Source: Tetramitus jugosus
Taxonomy: Eukaryota; Heterolobosea; Eutetramitea; Acrasida; Vahlkampfiidae
Assembly: GCA_937625935.1 (NCBI GenBank)
Contig: OW569385.1
Coordinates: forward strand, 1 to 64,000
DNA length: 64,000 nucleotides
Direction: 5' to 3'
The notes below the pieces were generated by a model. That model did no database searches. It had not been told where the DNA came from and worked only from the letters and a program-made list of their open reading frames with translations. Both the position numbers and the translations under genes were made by a program. Positions 45,981-55,331 of the stretch are shown one piece after another; positions within the stretch are counted from its first letter, which is position 1, and every line of letters begins with the position of its first letter.

Positions 45981-47924
45981 TTATTCAGTTGTATCAGGTT
46001 TGGCGTTGTAATGAGAGCACACGATTGCTAAGAAATCCTTCATCACAGTCTTGATTGATTGATTCTTCTCATCCACAACATCTTTTCTGACAAAGAATGA
46101 AATGGACTTCACCTCATCTTCAGAAGTGGATATATCCATTTGCTCACTCTTCAACTTGAATACAGTCACATGCAATCTGTTTTCAAGTTTTGGCATTCTA
46201 TCAGCAATGCACTTCAGTATCATTCTTATCAAGTGTTGAGCTTCTTCGGCATTCACATCCGCAGTTCCCAGATCAAACATGAGCTCGTCTTTGCTGAATT
46301 TGAATGATTTCTCACATCTTTGGAGTGCTATCATGATATCTCTATGAGTGTTGCAGATTGTATAATATATTGCATCCAGAATTGCACTCTGAGCTTCAGC
46401 TATTGGCTTCACTTTGCCAAAGTTCTTTTCAACCTTTCCAAACAAAATTTGTCTAAATTGTCTCAATGTGAACAATTTGGACAGATTGTGAAAGGCAAGA
46501 TACTCATCAAATGTTTCCTTTTTGTCAACTGTTGCAGGATCAAGAAAGTATGAGGCTGTGTAATTGGCATGTTTCAAATCGATGGCAAGGAACACATGAT
46601 CACTGTTGCTATTACTATAAAGCTCATTGTGAGTGGGATTATAGTGAAATGGATCTGATTGAGGAGAAGATGGATCATATCCAATTGTCTGGAATATGGT
46701 CGTTCTGATTTCGTCCCCAGTCTTATTCTGATATTTGACATCCATCTTCTCAGATATTTTCAATTGCAATTCGTGACATTCCTTTTGAAGTGTCCTTTTT
46801 ATCTGGACAGCATCATATTTGAATTGCTTTCTAGCCAACAATTGGAACTGATTCCACTTTCCTATCACATCAGGATCAAATTGTCCAAGCTGAGACAACC
46901 AAACCAAGAAGTCTTGTATCGTGGTAAGAGCAGATTTCTTAATCTTGATCCCAGCATACGTGACAAACAATTCTCTGAGTCCCTGGACATGTCTATTCGT
47001 TTTATCCATCTTATCTGTCACAGGCATGGATGCAATATGACTAATAGGAGCCATACGATTCTTTTCAGATATCGCTTGTTCTATTCTTGTTTTCAGCTCC
47101 TCAGCATAATTAAGTGGAGTATGATTTCTCTGGTCTCCTTTGATGATGATTTGCTGCCATGTTGTACTCATCAAGAATATCTTGTACTCTGCAGAATCAA
47201 TATCAATATCAAAATAATGGTGATGTGCCAAGAATTTACCACACCACGAACAGTACGCCTCACTATACTCAGTTTTCTTAGCAAGATTATAGTGTTTTTC
47301 TCCTGCATCCTTCAGCTTCACAGGGCTTCCTTTTTTGGTCCAGATACAGTCTTTGTACACTCTGTATATGCTTGTTGCTTCACATACAATCTTCTTGCAT
47401 TTGGAACAGTGAACAGTAATGTTGTGCTTTGATCCCCTCATTGTATTCATCAACATTCCAGGATCCAATGTTTTAGAGCCAGGTACCTGTAGTTGTTTAG
47501 CATCTTCAGAAGCTTTAAACTCTCTCATTTTTTCATCATTTGAGAATTCGAAGCATGAAATTACATTCTTTTTAAATGGTTCACCTGGATCATTGTTTTG
47601 AAGGAGTGTAATCTTCGCCTCATACTTGTGCTCTAAATCACTGAAATCTTGTTTCGTTAGTTCTCTTTCGACTTCTCCACTTAGATACATGGAATGTCGA
47701 GGCTTCAACTGCTTCCACAGTCCTAGAGTATCAAATTTTTGTTCACCATGACTATGAGAGGGTTTTGTTTTTGGCTTTGAGTGGTCCTGGGATGAGTTTT
47801 TGGCCTTCTTTTGCTTCTTCTTCCTTGGATTCTTCAATGTCGGTTTCTTTGGTGGTGGTTGTTCAGTATGGTTGTTCATTTGCTTGGATTGCGTTGTGTT
47901 GGTTTTTTTGTCAGAGGAGAGCAC
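45981..47924 (-). CDS. RIG-I-CTD-like zinc-domain protein, paralogue 1 (647 aa)
   Basis: The N-terminal ~60 residues are Lys/Pro/Ser-rich and disordered. Residues ~173-245 resemble the RIG-I-like receptor C-terminal (RNA end-binding) domain: HCSKCKKIVCEATSIYRVYK, ~48 residues, then YCSWCGKFLAHHHYF. C173, C176, C225 and C228 could hold one zinc with the RIG-I/LGP2 spacing; C181 matches a third conserved Cys of that family. No helicase or CARD is fused; instead ~400 residues of unrecognised, probably helical sequence follow (SDHVFLAIDLKHANYT, LFTLRQFRQILFGKV). That C-terminal region is nearly identical to its neighbour's. Yippee or other beta-tent zinc folds are the main alternatives. Inferred role: RNA-end recognition. 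Confidence 0.58.
   Translation of the reverse strand: MLSSDKKTNTTQSKQMNNHTEQPPPKKPTLKNPRKKKQKKAKNSSQDHSKPKTKPSHSHGEQKFDTLGLWKQLKPRHSMYLSGEVERELTKQDFSDLEHKYEAKITLLQNNDPGEPFKKNVISCFEFSNDEKMREFKASEDAKQLQVPGSKTLDPGMLMNTMRGSKHNITVHCSKCKKIVCEATSIYRVYKDCIWTKKGSPVKLKDAGEKHYNLAKKTEYSEAYCSWCGKFLAHHHYFDIDIDSAEYKIFLMSTTWQQIIIKGDQRNHTPLNYAEELKTRIEQAISEKNRMAPISHIASMPVTDKMDKTNRHVQGLRELFVTYAGIKIKKSALTTIQDFLVWLSQLGQFDPDVIGKWNQFQLLARKQFKYDAVQIKRTLQKECHELQLKISEKMDVKYQNKTGDEIRTTIFQTIGYDPSSPQSDPFHYNPTHNELYSNSNSDHVFLAIDLKHANYTASYFLDPATVDKKETFDEYLAFHNLSKLFTLRQFRQILFGKVEKNFGKVKPIAEAQSAILDAIYYTICNTHRDIMIALQRCEKSFKFSKDELMFDLGTADVNAEEAQHLIRMILKCIADRMPKLENRLHVTVFKLKSEQMDISTSEDEVKSISFFVRKDVVDEKNQSIKTVMKDFLAIVCSHYNAKPDTTE
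46033..46658 (-). repeat. Gene-conversion tract (copy 1), matches 48461-49086
   Basis: 626 bp read line by line without any difference from 48461-49086 (constant offset 2428). Immediately outside, differences appear at once on both sides. Encodes the C-terminal ~210 residues of both paralogues. Confidence 0.88.
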
Positions 47925-48408
47925 ATGTGGGAGAAGGAGAAAACAATTTTACCGTCAAGTAGTTGAACATGGTGACGTTGTTCATTGTTTGGATTAAAAT
48001 TAGCGAGTGCCACGGGCCGAGAACATGCCGTTGGAAGATGCCCTCACTGGCATGTCGCATTCATACTCAGCTGAATCCTGAATGTTGTGGTGAAGTTCTA
48101 CCTCACGGATCACCAAACCCTTTTATACCATTTTGTCAAATCTGATCTGCGATGCTTGGCCAAGAGTCAACAACCATTGGCAGAGTCACTCAAGACACTG
48201 TACATTGATTTGAGGGTAAGAATGTGCTCATTGTTGCACTTGGTAATTCATTGAGAGATGTACACAGTGCGGGAACTGATTCTTGGCTCGAAGAGCCAGA
48301 GGTGAGCAAGTCCATTGTCGGTGACTCCAGCCGATTGTATCGTGTCTATTTAGAAGTCGAATTAGATCAGGCAACAATCGGATGGGTCAAATTAAAGGAT
48401 TTAGGATG
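47925..48408. other. Spacer between the two paralogues, with possible gene debris
   Basis: 484 bp. A plus-strand frame (48209-48439) reads VLIVALGNSLRDVHSAGTDS and SRLYRVYLEVELDQATIGW, which looks protein-like but has no start, no family and overlaps the end of paralogue 2. Probably an old gene fragment trapped by the tandem duplication. Confidence 0.3.
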
Positions 48409-50289
48409 TTATTCAGGGGTGTCAGGCTTGGCGTTGTAATGAGAGCACACGATTGCCAGGAAATCCTTCATCACAGTCTTGATTGATTGATTCTTCTCAT
48501 CCACAACATCTTTTCTGACAAAGAATGAAATGGACTTCACCTCATCTTCAGAAGTGGATATATCCATTTGCTCACTCTTCAACTTGAATACAGTCACATG
48601 CAATCTGTTTTCAAGTTTTGGCATTCTATCAGCAATGCACTTCAGTATCATTCTTATCAAGTGTTGAGCTTCTTCGGCATTCACATCCGCAGTTCCCAGA
48701 TCAAACATGAGCTCGTCTTTGCTGAATTTGAATGATTTCTCACATCTTTGGAGTGCTATCATGATATCTCTATGAGTGTTGCAGATTGTATAATATATTG
48801 CATCCAGAATTGCACTCTGAGCTTCAGCTATTGGCTTCACTTTGCCAAAGTTCTTTTCAACCTTTCCAAACAAAATTTGTCTAAATTGTCTCAATGTGAA
48901 CAATTTGGACAGATTGTGAAAGGCAAGATACTCATCAAATGTTTCCTTTTTGTCAACTGTTGCAGGATCAAGAAAGTATGAGGCTGTGTAATTGGCATGT
49001 TTCAAATCGATGGCAAGGAACACATGATCACTGTTGCTATTACTATAAAGCTCATTGTGAGTGGGATTATAGTGAAATGGATCTGAGTGAGGAGCAGATG
49101 GATCATATCCAATAGTGTTGTATATACTCCTTCTTATTTCGTCCCCAGTCTTATTCTGATACCTGGCAGCCATCTTCTTCGATATTTTCCATTGCAATTT
49201 GTGACATTCCCTTTGAAGCACTCTTCTGATCTTGGTAGCATCATACTTGAATTGATTTTTAGCCAACAAATTAAACTGATTCCACTTTCCTATCACATCA
49301 GGATCAAATTGTCCAAGCTGAGACAACCAAACCAAGAAGTCTTGTATCGTGATAATGGCAGATTTCTTAATTTTGATCCCGGCATACGCGACAAACAATT
49401 CTCTGAGTCCCTGGACATGTCTATTCGTTTTATCCATCTTATCTGTCACAGGCATGGATGCAATATGATTGATGGGAGCCATACGATTCTTTTCAGATAT
49501 CGCTTGTTCTATCCATGTTTTCAGAATCTCTCCATGATTGAGAGGTGTATGGCTACTTTGATCTCCTTTGATTATTACTTGCTGCGAGGTTCCTCTTCTG
49601 ACAAATATCTTGTACTCTCCCGTATCTTTAAGATCAAAATAATAACGATGTCCTAAGAACTTACCGCACTTGGAACAGAATGCATCGCTGTAGTCACTCT
49701 TCTTTGCTAGATTTCTGTATTTGTTTTTTGACACTCTCAGATTCACCAAACTGCCTCGTTTTGTCCAAATATTGTCTTGGTATACTTTGTAAACATTCAC
49801 TGCTTCACAGATTAAATTATTGCATTTAGCACAGTAAACGGCAATGTGATGATCTGATTTTCTCATTGTATTCATCAACATTCTGGGAAATATCCTAGAA
49901 CCTGGTATTTGAAGCTGTTGGCCATCTTTGGAAGTCTTAAACTCTTGCATCTTGGCATCATCCGGGAATTTGACAATTGCCATTACATTCTTGTTGTCAA
50001 ATGTTTGTGGTTCATTTAGTAGAGGCTCCAGAGGTTCATTGCGAGGACAGAGAAGAGTAATTTCTGCCTGATACTTGGTCTCAATCTGATTGAAATCTTT
50101 GCTCTCTAACACTCTATCCACTTGTCCTGATAGATACATTGTATGTTGTGGTTTCAAGTCTTTCCATGGATCTTTGTGGTGAACAACAAGCTTTGGTTCA
50201 TGACCACCACCAGTAGTCTTATTCTTCCTCTTCTTTGGATACCAAGGTTTTGACATCTCTTGTCGTGGGGCAATGCTGCTGTTGCTCAT
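48409..50289 (-). CDS. RIG-I-CTD-like zinc-domain protein, paralogue 2 (626 aa)
   Basis: Same architecture as paralogue 1. A short disordered leader is followed by a conserved WKDLKPQHTMYLSGQVDR segment (~42-59). The zinc domain at ~153-232 has C153/C156, C161 and C205/C208 (YCAKCNNLICEAVNVYKVYQ; FCSKCGKFLGHRYYF; EYKIFVRRG). The long unknown C-terminal region follows. The 49-residue gap between Cys pairs is close to RIG-I, MDA5 and LGP2. N-terminal halves of the two proteins are clearly diverged, whereas the last ~210 residues differ at only a couple of positions, and a second near-identical block covers ~265-330. Both frames are intact, so both are probably used. Confidence 0.58.
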   Translation of the reverse strand: MSNSSIAPRQEMSKPWYPKKRKNKTTGGGHEPKLVVHHKDPWKDLKPQHTMYLSGQVDRVLESKDFNQIETKYQAEITLLCPRNEPLEPLLNEPQTFDNKNVMAIVKFPDDAKMQEFKTSKDGQQLQIPGSRIFPRMLMNTMRKSDHHIAVYCAKCNNLICEAVNVYKVYQDNIWTKRGSLVNLRVSKNKYRNLAKKSDYSDAFCSKCGKFLGHRYYFDLKDTGEYKIFVRRGTSQQVIIKGDQSSHTPLNHGEILKTWIEQAISEKNRMAPINHIASMPVTDKMDKTNRHVQGLRELFVAYAGIKIKKSAIITIQDFLVWLSQLGQFDPDVIGKWNQFNLLAKNQFKYDATKIRRVLQRECHKLQWKISKKMAARYQNKTGDEIRRSIYNTIGYDPSAPHSDPFHYNPTHNELYSNSNSDHVFLAIDLKHANYTASYFLDPATVDKKETFDEYLAFHNLSKLFTLRQFRQILFGKVEKNFGKVKPIAEAQSAILDAIYYTICNTHRDIMIALQRCEKSFKFSKDELMFDLGTADVNAEEAQHLIRMILKCIADRMPKLENRLHVTVFKLKSEQMDISTSEDEVKSISFFVRKDVVDEKNQSIKTVMKDFLAIVCSHYNAKPDTPE

Positions 50290-50393
50290 GAGTTTTATAT
50301 GAGTTTTATGGGTAAATGGTCAACAAGCTTTTTTTTTGTTGTTGGGAAAGAGAGAGAAACAATTTTTATTGGAGAATGTTTGTGTTGGTTTGG

Positions 50394-53300
50394 TTAGTTC
50401 ATTCTCAGTGTGGACTTTAGTTCTTGCTGCTTGCTCTGAATTTCGAGGTATTGAGCAAACTGTGCCGTGCTCTGGAGTCTTGATAAAGTGTCTGAAAGAT
50501 TGGTGAGGCAAATACCATACAGAATTCGGTAGGCTTCTTCGGCTTGTGAAGCAGACACTGAATCTCCTGAAATTTGTTCCAGTACCTTCTTTCGTTGTTG
50601 ATTCGACATGTTCACCTGGCGTTCACTGTTCAGATCAAGATAGAGTTCTTTCATTCTGCGTACATCCATCAACCTGTTGCTATCAGTGGATGTGAGATTT
50701 CCGAGACGAACCTCTTCCAAGTCTTTCCACAGCAACAAGTTTTCCAGAGAGAACTCTTGTTGACAATAGATGTAAACAAGTTTGTATCCATGGTCATGTC
50801 TCAACAGATCTAAAATCTTTTGATCTGAATCAGTCATCGTACTTCCATTGCCAGGTATTGCTTCGTAGGAATCGTCCTTGTTTCTGATCTTTGAGATGAA
50901 TGTCATCAATGTGATCACACATACGAAGCCTCCGAATGCAGCAATACTAACAAAGCCTAATACAATTTCAAACACTGTTCTTACAATAACTATGGCAGAT
51001 TGAGCATCAGCATTCAATGACGCTATACCGAGCGAGTACAAAACAAGAACCAAAAGTGCAGCAACCAAAATCACGCACGCTTCCAATCTGAACATTAATG
51101 GATCATTCCTGAAATGGGAATACAAGTGGAGCCAATGCTTTCTGCTCTTCTTTTCTATAATGTCTCCATTGTCGTCGGCTACAACAGATTCAGTTGAGAT
51201 TTCTGTCTTCAGCGAGAGAATATAGTCATAAATTAGAGCTAGCAGGATGAGAAGAGCAATAAATATCATTATTCCCGCAAACAGGATCGCTTGAACTGTG
51301 ACAGCAATATTCCTCTTGGAGAATTCGTTCCTGTTGTTGTAATAGGCTGAAAATCCAACCAAGATAGCAAATGCACCCATTGACACAATAGCCACAAGCA
51401 CCGTCAAAGTAAAGAATACAATCTTGCTGGCCAGAATTTTGTTGACTAGAATCATATGCTTCCTGTTCGCTCTCGGCATCAAATAGTAAATGTTCTGCAA
51501 CAATAAAAATCTTACTTGTTGCCAAAAGAATGTGAATAAGGCAGCAATTGTGAGAGGGTTCGCGAGTAAGATGATGATATAGGAGACAGCATCAGAGCCT
51601 AGTTTCTTATCAGCCAATGATAGACTATTTCTGACCCATCCTTGTAAAACAGATTCGACAACGAGAGCAATCATACCCATGAACGGAGCCATATATCTCG
51701 TTCGTAAAGGTTGTTCATTCCTCAAGAGCGTGATACTCACTAGAATGATGCAACAAAGGACTATATAGATCGTGTTGAACACAATTCCTGTCGCTCTGAG
51801 ACCAATAGGTGTTCGTTTGTCTCCATTCTCGAGGATGAATACAGAAAAGCTGGTAGTGTGATTACATCGACATACGACAGAAGAATCTGCTATGCTGTCA
51901 ACTTCACAACCATTAGAACTCCATGTCAATTTTTGTTCATCCCAGAACTTACATGCAACAGATTGAGTAGTGTCAATTGATCCATTGAAGTGAAGTAAAA
52001 TGCCTTTGCTCAGACCTACGACTGGGATAGTCGAGCTATCTGAATCAATAAACTTAACATCGATTACAGCACTCTGTGTTTCATTTGTTTGATTGCCTGT
52101 CAAGTATGGGTTCTTTTTAAATATAAGAACGGAGTAGGCCACGGAGTTCAACTTCACATCTGTTCCAAAGCTAGCCGGAAGGGATAAGTAATCAGTGGTA
52201 TTTCCGGACTTGTGCAGAATTTGAGCAACAGAAAGGTTTGTACGACCAACACTGAGTTCAAAGTTTGTAGATTGATACAAAGATTCTTGGGAGCCCAGTA
52301 CCTTGTCTGTAATTAGATAATTAGCAAGTTGTTGGGCAGTATTAACTGTTCTCGTTGCCAACAAGGGGTCAGTGAAGTTCGAGGCTATGTTAGATATGAT
52401 GTCTGTCATTGTGGTGGCAGTGGATTGATCAATAATGGCCACTGAATTGTTTCTTTGTGTAAGTACGATGATATTCTCGACAATATGCAATGCAGAAGTC
52501 AAGAGCTCAGTATTCATAATTTTGGTCTTTCGCGTTAAAACTTCAACAGCAAGAGTTCTCTGTCCAATGTCTATGCTCGTTGTATTTTCGTCAATCGAAG
52601 AACCAATAAAGTCCAATACTTTAGTGATCAGCTTATTGGTACTAGATATGTTGGATGCTTGCGAATCATTGATAAGAGCGGTAGCAACAATAAGGGTATC
52701 AATATTGTTGCTCTCAAGTGCCTTGTTAATGGCATTATTGATTGCTTGTTCGTTATTAGGAGCTAATACTCTTACTGTTTGACTGGACTCGCCGATTGCT
52801 CCTATATCTAAATCCATAATGATTACTCTAATCCTTAAATAGTAATTGTTTCGAGCTACACCAGGAGGTAGCACAGTTGTTAGATTTGACTTAGTACTAT
52901 AGCTGTTCAGTGATACATATTTTCCTGTTGATTCATCCAAGTAAGAATAGGAGAACACATATGAATGATTCTGTGGTGGCATAGTTGCCAGTGTAAAGTT
53001 ATCGCTCAAACTTAATCCTTGAGGGGGAAGTACTGACAAATGAACATTTTCTGATATGGTGTCGCCAGGTCCAGTAGACTCATTATAATAAACTATATGC
53101 CGTTCATTTCTCGCTGTGAATGCAACTGAAGTATAGATTCGTATGTTCGATCGAATACCAGCGATTGACCTTGGACGAACATAACACACACTATCATAGT
53201 ATTTTTCAAAGTATAAATTGGCTTCTTTCTCACTCATTGGCAGTCCAGTTAGTTCGTCTATAATCTTAAAGTTCCATGAAGTATCGTATGGATAAGCTCC

Positions 53301-55190
53301 TCTTCCTCCCAGATATGTGAGATACAATGTACGGGGTTGTGTTCGAATGAAGCCACTTTGTTCCAGCGGTGTGATTCGGGCACTTCCATAGCAATACTGA
53401 TGAAAAGTAGAGTCTGCACTTATAACATCAGGACAGTATTTGCAAGAGACAAATGAATCCAAGGTCTTGCTTACTAGTATGCTTCCATCATCATCCAAAA
53501 TCTTCGCGCGAACTGTAAAACTTCCATTGACAACCTGGAAAGCAGAGAAACTCATGTATAAGGTTTCATACCATTGAGTGACAGTATAATTGAATAGTTG
53601 GGCATCATTCTTAATGACTTCCCACACAACATTTTGAGCCAATTGTGGTCCTGTGATGGTCACGTTGAAATATCGATTGAAGCAATAGGTAGTTCTTTCC
53701 CTAATCTCGGACATTTGATATATGGGTTTCTGACAGGTGGTACCCGTCCAACCCCCTGGGCAATTACAATTTCCGTTGATACATGCACCTCTACCACTAC
53801 ACACACTTCTGCTCGAAGACAGCACACCAGAACACATTGATTCCGAATAGGGCAAAGCCTTGGCCAAAAACATATATCGATCGTACTGGGTATCGCCTAC
53901 CAAAAACTGTTGACTTCCGACCGTTACATTGGCACCAGTGTAACCTGTTATCACAGTATTATTGCTGGAATCAATTGACATTGCACTCAATGAACTAATG
54001 GAGTCACTAGAAAAACTTGCTTTCCATGAGATTCCACTTTGAGTGACTGCCAATACGATAGGATCGATATTGTTAGGTGCACTGTGGATCAAAGCTCCAG
54101 AGGGTAAATATAAAAGTCCCTGAAGATCCAGACCGACTAGAACTTGATCACTTGAGGGTGATACCTGAACACTCCTTATCGTGCAAGAATCACAATTGAT
54201 AGTGTAACCCCAAGCACTTGAGGCAGCTGCATTGACATTGGAAATGACAATATCGTAGTGGGCTCCACTTGGTGTCATATGCGCACAGTACCGAATCCCA
54301 TTTTTTGATCGGCACATGATCGATTCAACTGAGAGCTGTCCCTTCACCAGCCAAGAAGAATCTTCCATGTTAATGGTAGTGTGTAGTAAATTTCCGTTCG
54401 AAAGGACATGGGATAAAACGCCAATTTGAGTATCTGCGAGCAGGGTCACACTCACATACACCAATCCATCACCACCCAGACTAAATGAGTTAATGACACT
54501 ACTGCCTTGAGATGGTTTTCTCCAAATTGTTGCTCCATCCATTGTCATCTTCCACACGAACACCGTATCTGTTGGAGTGTACCACGGATTCAAAAGGTGA
54601 TCGTACATTGTGCCTTGAAAGGAACCACCAACATACATGTGTTTCTTCTCACAATCCAGCTCTAACATTTGAGCGTAGCAGCGACCATCCAAGACAGCCG
54701 CATCAGAAACGAGACTCCAAATCACTTGTCCGTTGGCAGCATTCAACCGAAACAAGACGCAGCGTGTCATGACAGGCAGAGTCATTTCTTCATAGCCAAA
54801 AGTGGTTGAATTGGAGTCGAGTTGTGCCACTCCATACACAGTCTCACCATCACAAGAGTTCAATGCATACACCTTCCATGCCTCTGTCGGTTCCATTCGT
54901 GTCACCCACAAGAGTTGATCTGTTTTTGGGTTGTATCTTGCAATTCCCCTGGAAACGTATTTGAGTGGAGATTGTCCAAGCAAACCAAATGGACGATAGT
55001 TGTAAGCCATATCCGTTTCTGCATAAAAGAACACTGCCGTCTCATTGTAAGCTAACAAGGTCTTGCTTGAAAATCCCGGAATAATGGAGAAACTGCCAAT
55101 TGACCCCGCCGTAATGGCACAGTTGACATTTGATGTCAAAAGAATAACCACGAGCAACAAAGAGAGTATGGAGAAAACGGGACCGTTCAT
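50394..55190 (-). CDS. Adhesion-type GPCR (GAIN/GPS + 7TM) fused to an RGS domain (1598 aa)
   Basis: Signal peptide at 1-25 (FSILSLLLVVILLTSNVNCA). Residues ~30-440 form a propeller-like ectodomain of repeated strand sets. An EGF-like module follows at ~450-485 (CSGRGACINGNCNCPGGW), then beta-sandwich and REJ-like stretches. The GPS is at ~1080-1115: CKFWDEQKLTWSSNGC and CRCNHTTSFSVF, the Cys/Trp/Cys pattern next to the autoproteolysis site. Seven membrane spans lie at ~1127-1440. The cytosolic tail carries an RGS domain (~1450-1575: YIYCQQEFSLENLLLWKDLE, AYRILYGIC). RGS tails on GPCRs are known from plants (AtRGS1) and some protists; combined with a GPS the receptor could both be mechanically triggered and turn off its own G-alpha. 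Intact single exon. Confidence 0.82.
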   Translation of the reverse strand: MNGPVFSILSLLLVVILLTSNVNCAITAGSIGSFSIIPGFSSKTLLAYNETAVFFYAETDMAYNYRPFGLLGQSPLKYVSRGIARYNPKTDQLLWVTRMEPTEAWKVYALNSCDGETVYGVAQLDSNSTTFGYEEMTLPVMTRCVLFRLNAANGQVIWSLVSDAAVLDGRCYAQMLELDCEKKHMYVGGSFQGTMYDHLLNPWYTPTDTVFVWKMTMDGATIWRKPSQGSSVINSFSLGGDGLVYVSVTLLADTQIGVLSHVLSNGNLLHTTINMEDSSWLVKGQLSVESIMCRSKNGIRYCAHMTPSGAHYDIVISNVNAAASSAWGYTINCDSCTIRSVQVSPSSDQVLVGLDLQGLLYLPSGALIHSAPNNIDPIVLAVTQSGISWKASFSSDSISSLSAMSIDSSNNTVITGYTGANVTVGSQQFLVGDTQYDRYMFLAKALPYSESMCSGVLSSSRSVCSGRGACINGNCNCPGGWTGTTCQKPIYQMSEIRERTTYCFNRYFNVTITGPQLAQNVVWEVIKNDAQLFNYTVTQWYETLYMSFSAFQVVNGSFTVRAKILDDDGSILVSKTLDSFVSCKYCPDVISADSTFHQYCYGSARITPLEQSGFIRTQPRTLYLTYLGGRGAYPYDTSWNFKIIDELTGLPMSEKEANLYFEKYYDSVCYVRPRSIAGIRSNIRIYTSVAFTARNERHIVYYNESTGPGDTISENVHLSVLPPQGLSLSDNFTLATMPPQNHSYVFSYSYLDESTGKYVSLNSYSTKSNLTTVLPPGVARNNYYLRIRVIIMDLDIGAIGESSQTVRVLAPNNEQAINNAINKALESNNIDTLIVATALINDSQASNISSTNKLITKVLDFIGSSIDENTTSIDIGQRTLAVEVLTRKTKIMNTELLTSALHIVENIIVLTQRNNSVAIIDQSTATTMTDIISNIASNFTDPLLATRTVNTAQQLANYLITDKVLGSQESLYQSTNFELSVGRTNLSVAQILHKSGNTTDYLSLPASFGTDVKLNSVAYSVLIFKKNPYLTGNQTNETQSAVIDVKFIDSDSSTIPVVGLSKGILLHFNGSIDTTQSVACKFWDEQKLTWSSNGCEVDSIADSSVVCRCNHTTSFSVFILENGDKRTPIGLRATGIVFNTIYIVLCCIILVSITLLRNEQPLRTRYMAPFMGMIALVVESVLQGWVRNSLSLADKKLGSDAVSYIIILLANPLTIAALFTFFWQQVRFLLLQNIYYLMPRANRKHMILVNKILASKIVFFTLTVLVAIVSMGAFAILVGFSAYYNNRNEFSKRNIAVTVQAILFAGIMIFIALLILLALIYDYILSLKTEISTESVVADDNGDIIEKKSRKHWLHLYSHFRNDPLMFRLEACVILVAALLVLVLYSLGIASLNADAQSAIVIVRTVFEIVLGFVSIAAFGGFVCVITLMTFISKIRNKDDSYEAIPGNGSTMTDSDQKILDLLRHDHGYKLVYIYCQQEFSLENLLLWKDLEEVRLGNLTSTDSNRLMDVRRMKELYLDLNSERQVNMSNQQRKKVLEQISGDSVSASQAEEAYRILYGICLTNLSDTLSRLQSTAQFAQYLEIQSKQQELKSTLRMN

Positions 55191-55331
55191 CTTTTTTTTG
55201 GGTGTGTGGAAGAGTTTTGGCGGTGACTGGCTGCTGTTCCGCGGATTTGAAGCGTTTCTTTATTTTCAAGAGACTTGGTGTTGATTTTCTCCGAGATAAT
55301 GACGCGGCAGATGTCATGATTGTTGAGATAT

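Noticed and set aside
48209-48439. Plus-strand frame between the RIG-I-CTD-like paralogues as a gene
   Set aside because: No Met start, an in-frame stop just upstream, overlap with the 3' end of paralogue 2 and no recognisable family; treated as debris.
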